NCBI GenBank assembly: GCA_022794035.1
Contig: JAAWDX010000010.1
Location: 115,822 to 179,821 of the forward strand
Source: Lachnospiraceae bacterium
GTDB taxonomy: Bacteria > Bacillota > Clostridia > Lachnospirales > Bianqueaceae
DNA length: 64,000 bases
Reading direction: 5' to 3'
A model generated the notes under the pieces. The model was not told the origin of the DNA, ran no database searches, and saw only the letters and a program-made list of their open reading frames with translations. Positions within the stretch are counted from its first letter, which is position 1, and each line of letters opens with the position of its first letter. This document shows positions 24,995 through 32,822 of the stretch, piece by piece. The translations under genes and the position numbers were made by a program.

Positions 24995-25597
24995 ATGCTG
25001 AAGGCTATTCTTTTTGACTTTGATGGTGTGCTTACAATTGACAAAACCGGATCGGAATCTATTACTAAGTATTTAGCAAAGGAAAGTAAAATACCACTAG
25101 ATAGAATTCAAAAAAGCTATTATCGGTATAATCGAGCGCTTTTATATGGGGAAACGACCCATGAGGAAATATGGCCAAGCTTTTGTAAAGATTTAGGAAA
25201 AGAGCTAGATATTAAGATATTAAATGCTGCTTATGAAGCTACGAAGCTAGATAGTGAAATGATTAAGTATGTAAAGCAGTTAAAAGAAATTTATAAAATT
25301 GGGATGATTACAGATAATAAATGTGACCGGATTAATGCAATACTATCCTATCATCAGCTGCAGAGTTATTTTGATGTGGTTTCAATTTCAGCGCAGTATC
25401 ATTCCGATAAAAAAGAGAAAGAGATTTTTGTAGGTACGATGCAAAGCCTACAGGTGGCTGCAAAGGAGTGCGTATTTATTGATAATAGTGAGCAGAATTT
25501 AATTGTGCCGCAAAGACTGGGAATGCAGACCATTCTTTTTGATCCTGATCATCGAGATATTGCACAATTAAACAAGAGGATCGAGGCCATGCAATAA
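24995..25597 (+). CDS. HAD superfamily hydrolase
   Basis: The 200-residue protein has HAD motif I DFDGV (residues 8-12), motif II in MITDNK, and motif IV FIDNSEQN, with a small helical cap between motifs I and II. These are subclass I phosphatases or phosphoglucomutase-like enzymes acting on small phosphorylated metabolites in the cytoplasm. Codon use is clearly more AT-rich than most of the window. This and the downstream ABC gene may be an acquired segment. The start is ATG directly after the preceding stop. Confidence 0.85.
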   Translation: MLKAILFDFDGVLTIDKTGSESITKYLAKESKIPLDRIQKSYYRYNRALLYGETTHEEIWPSFCKDLGKELDIKILNAAYEATKLDSEMIKYVKQLKEIYKIGMITDNKCDRINAILSYHQLQSYFDVVSISAQYHSDKKEKEIFVGTMQSLQVAAKECVFIDNSEQNLIVPQRLGMQTILFDPDHRDIAQLNKRIEAMQ

Positions 25598-25640
25598 ACA
25601 GGCAGGGTATTCCATCATGGAGTACCCTGCCTGTTTGTTA
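25597..25640 (+). terminator. rho-independent terminator after the HAD gene
   Basis: AAACAGGCAGGGTA (25597-25610) pairs perfectly with TACCCTGCCTGTTT (25623-25636) and is followed by GTTATG. Confidence 0.8.
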
Positions 25641-25752
25641 TGTGCATTGTTTGATTGGAAAAAATAATACAGAATCAATGTCATGCTATCGAATGAAAAG
25701 CAAGTTTGCTATACTGAGGAGTAGAGTATAAATTAAAACGGAGAATGAGAAA

Positions 25753-27540
25753 ATGAAAAAACAAAGAAATCAGATACAGGATTTGTTTTGGCTTTACCGG
25801 CCTTATTGGCAGTATGGAAAGTTTTTTGTATTGGTATCCTTATTTTTCTGGATGCTTATATTGCCGTTATGCAGAGTGCTGATGGTCATTTTTCCGGAAC
25901 AGATGGTCAGGGCTCTTGAAAACGGATGGACTTTTAGCAAAATAGCGTTATTGGTGATCGCATTTCAGACTGCGCTGCTTGTAATTCCGGTTTTTGAGGA
26001 TATATATAATATATGCTGCCGGGACAGGGCGCAGGCAAGGATCGAGATAAAAATCAAAAAGCAGGTATATGAGCAGTCGTTGCGGACAGATTATTGCTTT
26101 GTGGACCAACCAGAATATTATAATCGTTATATGTGGGCAGTTGAGCATCAGGCAGAGAAAGCAGAAGAAGCGTTCTCATTAGTTAATCGGGCACTGTCTG
26201 CACTTACGATTATGGTTACGCTTATCAGTATGATCGCTGCATTTAATCCGGTCATTGTCATTTTTACTTTGGTCAGTATGGCACTTCGGACCTATGGGTA
26301 TATAAAATATAATCAATATGAAGTAAGACGAGAAGAAAGCCTGATGGCGAGTCATCGCCGGCTTGGATATTTTCATCGGATTTTTTATTTGCGTGAATAT
26401 AAGGCAGATCTGAAAAGCACACGCCTGAAAGAATATATTTTTAAACATTACGATACAGAGGCGGATCATAAGCTGGGGATCATCAAAAGCTATGCCAAAA
26501 GACTTTTATTTTGGGCTGTTTTTAGTGATATGATCTATCGCATTATGATGACGCTGATTATTTTATTGGTCTCCTATAGCATTTTTAAAGCACAGTATGT
26601 GGAAGCGGCTTCGTATATTACGGTTATGCTTTCTGTGGAAAAGCTGGAGGATTCCATGTATGAGTTTTTTGAGCTGTTTCAGCAGGGAGGAAAGCTCAGC
26701 TTATATGCGGGTGATATCCGCAGATTTTATGAAATGGAATCGACGATTGAGAGTGGAAAAGAAGCAGGGGGTAAGCGAAAGCCAGCAGACGGCCCTTTTT
26801 TATTGGATATGGAGCAGGTAGGGTTTCGCTATCCTCATTCTGAGTTTGCGATTGAAAACTTTACGCTTCATATTAAGCCGGGTGAGAAAATTGCGATTGT
26901 AGGGGAAAATGGCGTTGGTAAATCTACGCTTTTAAAGCTGCTGCTTCGCTTGTATGATCCCTTGCATGGTGAAATTAAAATCAATCAGATTCCGCTGCCG
27001 GAATATGAACTGGAAAGCTTGCGGCGCAGGATTGGCGTAGTGTTTCAGGATACTCATATGTACGCGTTATCGCTTCGAGAGAATATGGAGCTGTATCAGC
27101 GGATTGAAGACAAAAAAGCAGAAGCGATGCTCTCTGAGCTGCATTTAGAGAAGCTGATGAGTAAAAATGCGGCAACAATGGATACAATTTTAACAAAGGA
27201 ATTTGATGAAAAGGGGATTGTGGTTTCTGTTGGTGAAGCGCAGAAAATAGGCTTGGCACGTGTTATGCAGGGCGATTTTGGACTGCTTCTTCTAGATGAG
27301 CCTTCTTCTGCTTTAGATCCGATTGCAGAGTATGAGATGAATCAGCTGATTCTAAATCGAAGTCAGAAGGCAACGACTATTGTTGTAGCTCACCGACTTT
27401 CTACGGTAAGGGATATGGATCGAATTATTGTAATGGCCAATGGGTGTATTGCAGAAAGCGGGACACATGAGGAGTTGATGCAGCAAAAGGGCTGTTATTA
27501 TCAGATGTTTACCAAACAGGCAGAAAATTATTTGAAATAA
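25753..27540 (+). CDS. ABC transporter, fused membrane and ATPase domains, with degenerate signature
   Basis: The 595-residue half-transporter has about six membrane segments in residues 20-320 and a nucleotide-binding domain from about 350. Walker A is GENGVGKST near 384, Walker B is LLLLDEPSSALD, and the switch His is in VVAHRLSTV. The signature, normally LSGGQ, reads VSVGEAQ, as in some bacteriocin, lantibiotic or peptide exporters. It could work as a homodimer with altered ATP sites. An extended -10 (TGCTATACT near 25710) precedes it. Base composition is AT-rich. Its 3' end runs straight into a tandem repeat array. Confidence 0.88.
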   Translation: MKKQRNQIQDLFWLYRPYWQYGKFFVLVSLFFWMLILPLCRVLMVIFPEQMVRALENGWTFSKIALLVIAFQTALLVIPVFEDIYNICCRDRAQARIEIKIKKQVYEQSLRTDYCFVDQPEYYNRYMWAVEHQAEKAEEAFSLVNRALSALTIMVTLISMIAAFNPVIVIFTLVSMALRTYGYIKYNQYEVRREESLMASHRRLGYFHRIFYLREYKADLKSTRLKEYIFKHYDTEADHKLGIIKSYAKRLLFWAVFSDMIYRIMMTLIILLVSYSIFKAQYVEAASYITVMLSVEKLEDSMYEFFELFQQGGKLSLYAGDIRRFYEMESTIESGKEAGGKRKPADGPFLLDMEQVGFRYPHSEFAIENFTLHIKPGEKIAIVGENGVGKSTLLKLLLRLYDPLHGEIKINQIPLPEYELESLRRRIGVVFQDTHMYALSLRENMELYQRIEDKKAEAMLSELHLEKLMSKNAATMDTILTKEFDEKGIVVSVGEAQKIGLARVMQGDFGLLLLDEPSSALDPIAEYEMNQLILNRSQKATTIVVAHRLSTVRDMDRIIVMANGCIAESGTHEELMQQKGCYYQMFTKQAENYLK

Positions 27541-27550
27541 AACAGCCCAT

Positions 27551-27921
27551 CTGCATGCCGGTGGGCACCGAATGCAAGCCTGATACCGACATGCAAACAG
27601 CCCGTCTGCATGTCGGTGAGTACCAACTGCAAGCCCGATACCAACATGCAAACAGCTCGTCTGCATGCTGGTGAGCACCGAATGCAAGCCGATATCGACA
27701 TGCAAACAGCCCGTCTGCATGTCGGTGGACACCAAATACAAGCCGATATCGACATGCAAAGGGCCCATCTGCATGTCGGTGAGTACCGAATGCAAGCCCG
27801 ATACCGACATGCAAACAGCTCGTCTGCATGCTGGTGAGCACCGAATACAAGCCGATACCGACATGTAAACAGCCCATCTGCATGCCGGTGAGTACCAACT
27901 GCAAGCCCGATACCAACATGC
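27551..27921. repeat. tandem hairpin array, 54-55 bp period (array 1)
   Basis: Seven copies begin with CTGCATG at 27551, 27606, 27661, 27715, 27769, 27824 and 27878. Each copy holds a right arm TGCATGTCGGT, a spacer (GAGTACC..TGCAAGCC type) and a left arm ACCGACATGCA. Neighbouring left and right arms pair into an 11-bp stem with an 11-base loop. Arms vary (GCCGGT, GCTGGT, CAACATG), with some changes conserving pairing through G-U. The array starts with a right arm and ends with a left arm, immediately before a terminator. It lies 10 bases after the ABC transporter stop, so it may be transcribed as a 3' tail. Confidence 0.9.
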
Positions 27922-27965
27922 AAAAAAGAGCGTCTTCTAAATGATATTAGAAAACGCTCTTTTTT
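27922..27965. terminator. bidirectional terminator
   Basis: AAAAAAGAGCGT...ACGCTCTTTTTT with an inner TTCTAA/TTAGAA stem terminates both the ABC/array transcript and the convergent Nudix gene. Confidence 0.85.
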
Positions 27966-28542
27966 AATTGATTTTCTGTTTAAAATAGGCTTCCAAATAA
28001 GGAATCAGGCGGTGAAATTCTTCCGGCAGCAGGCAAAACTTTGGGTCGCCGGCGTCAACAGCACGCAGAATTTCGGCGGCGGGCATCCATTGAACCGATT
28101 CCAATTCGGCCGCTTCAATTTTAAAAGCCTCGGCAGGCTGATCCAAAGCGAGCATGTATACATGATCAATTTCCCGATCATGAAAATAAGCACCGTGGAA
28201 GGATGCCTCGTAGTCCTGACGCTGAATAAATAAAAACTGAGGAATATGGTCTGTCAGGCCAAGCTCTTCGCCCAGTTCCCGCCGCGCGGCGGTGTCGTAA
28301 TCCTCGCCGCAGTCGAGATGACCGGCGGAGGAAATATCGAGGCAGCCGGGAAAGGAATCCTTGGTCATACTGCGTTTTTGCAGCAGCACCTCGATGCGGC
28401 CCTGATGCAGGCGCGTAAGGAAGATATGGCTGGCGCCGTGTAGGTCGCCGTCGCGGTGCACGAGGGCGCGCGGCTTGGTGCGGCCGCTGCGGGTGCCGTC
28501 TTCGTTTAAAATGTCAAATAAATCATTAGCCGTAAAAGCCAT
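27964..28542 (-). CDS. Nudix hydrolase
   Basis: The 192-residue protein carries the full Nudix box: GHLDCGEDYDTAAR followed by RELGEELGL, matching Gx5Ex7REUxEExGU. The N-terminal FDILNEDGTRSG and ISSAGH segments resemble the isopentenyl-diphosphate isomerase-like Nudix group of Firmicutes. It would hydrolyse nucleoside diphosphates linked to another moiety; the substrate is unknown. AGGAGG is 6 bases from the ATG. It shares its upstream region with the divergent MarR gene, separated by a hairpin array. Confidence 0.9.
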   Translation of the reverse strand: MAFTANDLFDILNEDGTRSGRTKPRALVHRDGDLHGASHIFLTRLHQGRIEVLLQKRSMTKDSFPGCLDISSAGHLDCGEDYDTAARRELGEELGLTDHIPQFLFIQRQDYEASFHGAYFHDREIDHVYMLALDQPAEAFKIEAAELESVQWMPAAEILRAVDAGDPKFCLLPEEFHRLIPYLEAYFKQKIN

Positions 28543-28570
28543 GAGGCGCCTCCTGTTATGTAAGTAAAAG

Positions 28571-28860
28571 TTCAGCTCATTCTTCGCTGAACACTCGTTT
28601 GACCTATGTCAAACGAAACAAGAAATCCCTGCGGGATTCTTGCGGTCGTCCTATATCTGTATTATACCATGACGACACCGGAGTTTGACGCAAAGCGTCA
28701 AACTCATAAGGCGGCTCAGGGACTTAAATCCTCAAAACTGCCTTGCCGCCTTTATTATACCATGACGACATCGCAAGTTTGCCTCTGGCAAACTTGGAGC
28801 GCAGCGCAATTGCTTGAGTAGCTGAAATATATCTAGCTGCGCTTATTATACCACAAGTTC
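28571..28860. repeat. intergenic hairpin array with TATTATACCATGACGAC words
   Basis: There is no gene in this region. The word ATTATACCA(TGACGAC) occurs at 28661, 28754 and 28845, spacing 91-93 bases. Between copies lie perfect hairpins: TCGTTTGAC/GTCAAACGA (28595-28616), GAGTTTGACGC/GCGTCAAACTC (28681-28705) and CAAGTTTGCC/GGCAAACTTG (28774-28796). Each of the later ones is followed by a second stem (GCGGC..GCCGC; AGCGCAG..CTGCGCT). The units have related stems but different sequences, as expected if structure is kept. Confidence 0.6.
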
Positions 28861-28893
28861 GGCTCATTTTTTACTGAATAGATCAAAAAATTC

Positions 28894-28947
28894 TTGACAA
28901 ATAGTACGGAAATGGACTATACTATCAATAGTACAAAACCGGACTAA
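28894..28947 (+). promoter_or_regulatory. marR promoter with two MarR-type operators
   Basis: TTGACA (28894-28899), 18 bases, then TATACT (28918-28923). Two copies of the partly palindromic site TAGTAC-N6-GGACTA lie at 28901-28920 and 28928-28947. The first fills the spacer and the second covers the start point. This suits autorepression of marR and the MATE gene. Confidence 0.75.
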
Positions 28948-28970
28948 TTGCAACGGAAGGAGATTAAGAG

Positions 28971-29435
28971 ATGGAATATAGTCTTTTTATGGAGCAGCTA
29001 AATCGATATTATGATGTGTGGCAAAAATGTAATTCGGTGTACGAGGACTGGGCGAAGGAGCATGGCTTGTCGATGAACGGTCTATTGGTGCTGATTGCTT
29101 TGCAGGAGGGAGGAGAGGCATGTACGCAGGGGAGAATCAGCCAGCGGTGGGGCATTCCTAAGCAGACAACCAATATGATTTTAAAGGATTTGGAGCACAG
29201 AGGACTGGCCAAGCTGCTGCCCATGAAGGAGGATAAAAGAAATAAGCAAATTTGTTTTACGGCAGAAGGAAGGGACTATGCCGATGGGATTATTTCTAAA
29301 CTGCGGAGGGTGGAATTGTCTGTGTTGGAGAAGATGGGCATAGAGCGGATTAAGCAGCTCAATGACGGCATGGCCATATTTGCTGAGCTTTTTGATAAGG
29401 AGAAAAAGGAGGAAGATCATGAAGCTAATGTGTAA
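28971..29435 (+). CDS. MarR-family transcriptional repressor
   Basis: The 154-residue protein has a winged helix (GRISQRWGIPKQTTNMILKDLEHRGL with the wing MKEDKRNKQICFT) and flanking dimerisation helices. It should bind the two palindromic sites in its own promoter and release them on binding a drug-like ligand. Its 3' end overlaps the MATE gene by 17 bases, the same arrangement as MepR-MepA. GGAAGGAG lies 9 bases from the ATG. Confidence 0.88.
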   Translation: MEYSLFMEQLNRYYDVWQKCNSVYEDWAKEHGLSMNGLLVLIALQEGGEACTQGRISQRWGIPKQTTNMILKDLEHRGLAKLLPMKEDKRNKQICFTAEGRDYADGIISKLRRVELSVLEKMGIERIKQLNDGMAIFAELFDKEKKEEDHEANV

Positions 29436-30732
29436 CTTGAGGCTCTTTTTTCGCTATGTGATTCCCTCGGTGCTATCCTTTGCACTTTCAGGAGTCTATG
29501 CGATTGTGGATGGATTTTTTGTCGGGAACAGCGCGGGAGATTTGGGACTTTCGGCAATTAATATGGCATATCCGCTAGTCGCGGTGCTGCAGGCACTGGG
29601 AACCGGCATTGGAATGGGCGGCGCAATATATTATTCTATTTATAAAGCGGAGAAAAAAGAAGAACTGGCAAAAAGGTTTGCAGCAGGGGCATTGTGGGGG
29701 CTTGTGATAGCAAGCGGCCTGTCGACATGTATGCTCTTTTTTTTAAACGACTCACTTTTAAAGCTGCTGGGGGCAAGGGATTCACTACTTGCGTTGGGCA
29801 GGAGCTATATTGCCGTCATTGCGTTAGGAGCAGGCCTGCAGATTATGAGCACGGGCTTAATTCCGTTTATCCGTAATCATGGAGGCTCCTTTTATGCGAT
29901 GCTGAGCATGATTGCAGGCTTTATCACCAATATAGCGCTGGACTATCTTTTTGTATGGATATGGGAGCAGGGAATGGCAGGAGCAGCTTGGGCGACCATC
30001 ATCGGTCAGGGTGTGACGATGCTGATGGCGATCGTGTATTTGCTTTATAAAAAACAGCTGACTCTGCGTATTTCTCCTGTTAATATGGGCAGCACACTGC
30101 TTTCGGTGTTAAAGATAGGGATCGCACCGTTTGGTCTTACGATGATTCCAAATATCTCTTTAATCATCATCAACCGATTCTCCGTAGCCTATGGAGGCGA
30201 AAAAGCCATTGCTGTATATGCCTGTATTTCCTATATCATTTGCGTGGTCTATCTGATTCTGCAGGGGGTGGGCGATGGCAGTCAGCCCCTGCTCAGCCAA
30301 TATTACGGGGAAAGAGAGCTGAATCAGCTAAAAGGGGTTCGCAGGACGGCATATGGGTTTGCGATGATGCTTTCGGTCGCAGCTTGCCTGCTCATGTATC
30401 TCACAAGGCAGCGGCTGGGGCTTTTGTTTGGAGCGTCTCAGGAGGTGAATGAAGAGATTATCCATATTCTTCCTATTTTCTTGATCTCTATCCCCTTTGA
30501 TGCCGTGAGCCGTATTACGACAGCGAGCTTTTATGCAACAGAAAAAAGCCTGTTTTCTTATATTCTGATATTGCTGGAGCCCTTGCTGATGGTACTGCTA
30601 ATGCTGATTCTTCCAAGATTAGGAGGCGGACAGATGATGATCTGGCAAAGTGCAGTACTGGCAAAGGTTTTGGCGGCTCTTTTGGCGCTGATTTTAAAGC
30701 GGCATACTGATAGGCAGATCATGCCGGCATGA
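29419..30732 (+). CDS. MATE family efflux transporter (MepA-like)
   Basis: The 437-residue membrane protein has about 12 segments. The N-terminal IPSVLSFALSGVYAIVDGFF block and the mid-protein LKIGIAPFGLTMIPNIS block mark a MepA-type MATE exporter. The start has AAAGGAGG 7 bases upstream and lies inside the marR 3' end, so the genes are coupled. It probably exports cationic drugs or metabolites under MarR control. The two MATE pumps in this window are clearly different lineages. Confidence 0.9.
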   Translation: MKLMCNLRLFFRYVIPSVLSFALSGVYAIVDGFFVGNSAGDLGLSAINMAYPLVAVLQALGTGIGMGGAIYYSIYKAEKKEELAKRFAAGALWGLVIASGLSTCMLFFLNDSLLKLLGARDSLLALGRSYIAVIALGAGLQIMSTGLIPFIRNHGGSFYAMLSMIAGFITNIALDYLFVWIWEQGMAGAAWATIIGQGVTMLMAIVYLLYKKQLTLRISPVNMGSTLLSVLKIGIAPFGLTMIPNISLIIINRFSVAYGGEKAIAVYACISYIICVVYLILQGVGDGSQPLLSQYYGERELNQLKGVRRTAYGFAMMLSVAACLLMYLTRQRLGLLFGASQEVNEEIIHILPIFLISIPFDAVSRITTASFYATEKSLFSYILILLEPLLMVLLMLILPRLGGGQMMIWQSAVLAKVLAALLALILKRHTDRQIMPA

Positions 30733-30752
30733 AAAGTGTTCATAGACAAGAG

Positions 30753-30805
30753 AACGAGGAGGCGGCCTTCGGGGAGGGCAGGCCCCCTCGTTTCATTTAA
30801 TTTTG
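30753..30805 (+). terminator. terminator after the MATE gene
   Basis: AACGAGG (30754-30759 region) and CCTCGTT (30786-30792) close a GC-rich hairpin with inner GGCC pairs, followed by TCATTTAATTTTG. Confidence 0.6.
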
Positions 30806-30894
30806 TATTTGCTGTATAGGGCTGAAAAAAGTGGCCAAAATAGAAATGATTACCAAATATAAAAAAAGCAGAACGCTTTGGAATGGAGGCTGCA

Positions 30895-31803
30895 ATGAAG
30901 GTTGGACTGCCAAGAGCGATGCATTTTTATTCGTATGGCATTTTATGGTACACATTTTTAGAGAAGCTGGGCGTACAGGTCCTGCTGTCCGATCTGAGCA
31001 ATCGGCAGATTCTGGACTGCGGAGCCAAGAAAATGGTGGACGGCGCCTGTCTGCCGCTTAAAATCCTGCGTGGGCATGTAGAGGACTTAAAAGATAAGGG
31101 AGCGGACTACATTTTTTTGCCCAGAGTCGTGAAGCTCACGGACGCGACCTTTGCCTGCCCCAAATCGGCAGGACTGCCAGAGCTGATCTTTCAGACAGGG
31201 AGAGATCTGCCGCCGCTGCTCAGCCCGGTGATTGAAGGGACGATCACAGACCCGGCGCCGTACTATGAAACAGCGCACAAGCTGGGAGCCAGCAAAAAAC
31301 AGGCACAAAAGGCGTTTGCACTGGCGCTGCGCAAATGGTCGCTGCAGCAAAAGGAAAGGGCGCTGCCAAAGAAAGAGCAGAAAACGATCGGCATTCTTGG
31401 TCATCCCTATCTGACAGAGGATGCATTTGTCAATTTTCATTTGGCACAGAAGCTGCAGGCGCGCGGCTATCAGACCTTCACCTCGCATCAGCAGCATCAG
31501 CTGCCCGCATCCGACGGCATCTATCCTAAATTTATGTTTTGGCAAAGCGGGCACGACATGGCGCATGCCATGCGGCAGCCGCTGGACGACGGCGAAAAAG
31601 CCGCAGGCTATATCCTGCTTTCAGCCTTTGGCTGCGGGCCGGATTCGTATATCGAAACCTACTGCCGGGAGTTTTTGCAGAAGCAGGGCATCCCTTATCT
31701 GGCGCTGACGCTGGATGAGCAGACGGGCGAGGCCGGCTTCGAGACGCGGGTAGAGGCTTTTTTGGATATGATTGAGCGCAGAGAGAGGAGGGCCGGAGCA
31801 TGA
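30895..31803 (+). CDS. acyl-CoA dehydratase activase-related protein, DUF2229 type (module 1)
   Basis: The 302-residue protein starts MKVGLPRAMHFYSYG. It has conserved blocks (GVQVLLSDLSNRQI, DGACLPLKILRGH, DYIFLPRVVKLT, FACPKSAGLPE, YILLSAFGCGPDSY) of the CoA-enzyme activase-related DUF2229 family. In most Clostridia this module is part of a fused protein of about 1,400 residues; here it is free-standing. GGAGG is 5 bases from the ATG. It overlaps the next gene by ATGA. It probably helps assemble or bind an Fe-S component with the BadF-type ATPase downstream; the exact reaction is unknown. Confidence 0.75.
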   Translation: MKVGLPRAMHFYSYGILWYTFLEKLGVQVLLSDLSNRQILDCGAKKMVDGACLPLKILRGHVEDLKDKGADYIFLPRVVKLTDATFACPKSAGLPELIFQTGRDLPPLLSPVIEGTITDPAPYYETAHKLGASKKQAQKAFALALRKWSLQQKERALPKKEQKTIGILGHPYLTEDAFVNFHLAQKLQARGYQTFTSHQQHQLPASDGIYPKFMFWQSGHDMAHAMRQPLDDGEKAAGYILLSAFGCGPDSYIETYCREFLQKQGIPYLALTLDEQTGEAGFETRVEAFLDMIERRERRAGA

Positions 31804-32822
31804 AGGTTTGTTTTCCAAATTTCGGCAGCGTAGGCATTGTGCTGGAGACGCTTTGCCGCCAAGAAAATATTCAGTATACGCCGCCGCAGGCAGAGCTGGA
31901 GGAGGCGCTGGCCATCGGCGCGCGCCTCTCGCCGGAGGGCGTATGCCTGCCGATGAAGCGCATGCTGGGAGAATTTGTGCTGGCGGCCCGCGAAGGCGCC
32001 GACACCGCGCTCTTTCTGGGAGGCAGCGGCCCGTGCCGCTTCGGCTATTTTGCGCCCATGATGCAGACCATCCTGGAGCAGCAGGGGATCGACATGCGCG
32101 TGCTCAGCATGGAAGCGCCGGAAGGCAGTCGCCTGCAGTTCATCAAGGATCTAAGCCGGCTGCTGCACTGTTCCGAGGCCCGAACGGCGCGCCTCCTGCT
32201 CAAGGGCTGGCGGGCCATGCAGTGGCTCGACCGGTGGGAAGCGCAGCGACTTCGCGTGATTGCCCAGACCGGGCAGCGGCCGCCAAAGGCGGAAGCCGAG
32301 GGGAGCTTTAGCCTTCTCACAGCCAAATTGCAGGAGCGGTGCAGGGCCTGGCAGCTCAAAACGCCGCCGCAGGACCTGCTGCGGGTCGGCATCGTGGGGG
32401 ATATTTATTCCACCGTGGATCCGCTGATCAACCACGGGCTGCAGGAGCGGCTGGCTGAGATGGGCGTGCTCACACGACGCTCGATTGAGCTGAGCAGCTA
32501 TCTGCTGCATCTGCTCACCGGCAACCGGGCGCAGAACAAGGCAGCAAAGCCCTATCTGGCCAGAGGAATCGGCGGCTTTGCGCAGGAGACCATCGGCGCC
32601 AGCCAGCAAATGCTGGCCGAGGGCTTTGACGGCTTGATTCAGGTATATCCGCTGAGCTGTATGCCGGAGATCGTAGCGGACGGGATTCTGACAGGGATGC
32701 AGCAGGATACGCCCATTCCTGTTTTGCGGCTGGTGCTGGATGAGCACAGCGGACAGGCCGGCAACCAGACAAGGCTGGAGGCCTTTGCCGATATGCTGAA
32801 AAGAAGGAGAAAAGCAGGATGA
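31800..32822 (+). CDS. acyl-CoA dehydratase activase-related protein (module 2)
   Basis: The 340-residue protein begins MKVCFPNFGSVGIVLE and carries SPEGVCLPMKRMLGEF, ALFLGGSGPCRFGYF, VGIVGDIYSTVDP and IQVYPLSCMPEIVADG. The conserved cysteines (VCLP, GPCRFGY, LSCMPE) are placed like Fe-S ligands in 2-hydroxyacyl-CoA dehydratase and double-cubane-cluster proteins. It is translated with 4-base overlaps on both sides. It is the middle of three split modules that are normally fused. Its role as an electron-accepting Fe-S partner of the ATPase is an inference from family architecture. Confidence 0.72.
   Translation: MKVCFPNFGSVGIVLETLCRQENIQYTPPQAELEEALAIGARLSPEGVCLPMKRMLGEFVLAAREGADTALFLGGSGPCRFGYFAPMMQTILEQQGIDMRVLSMEAPEGSRLQFIKDLSRLLHCSEARTARLLLKGWRAMQWLDRWEAQRLRVIAQTGQRPPKAEAEGSFSLLTAKLQERCRAWQLKTPPQDLLRVGIVGDIYSTVDPLINHGLQERLAEMGVLTRRSIELSSYLLHLLTGNRAQNKAAKPYLARGIGGFAQETIGASQQMLAEGFDGLIQVYPLSCMPEIVADGILTGMQQDTPIPVLRLVLDEHSGQAGNQTRLEAFADMLKRRRKAG

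Noticed and set aside
24995..27540. Complete genomic island
   Set aside because: The stretch looks AT-rich, but there is no integrase, attachment site or tRNA scar, and the tmRNA gene at 23.8 kb has no direct repeat of its 3' end in view.
27551..27921. CRISPR array at 27.55 kb
   Set aside because: The whole 54-55 bp unit is repeated and there are no unique spacers or cas genes, so this is a tandem hairpin repeat.
27352..27923. Cys-rich repeat proteins encoded by long frames in array 1
   Set aside because: Frames are open in several registers on both strands because the unit lacks stop codons. There are no ribosome sites and no frame preference.
28606..28821. 71-residue plus-strand frame in the hairpin array
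   Set aside because: It runs through perfect inverted repeats and contains repeated YYTMTT segments that come from the repeated word.
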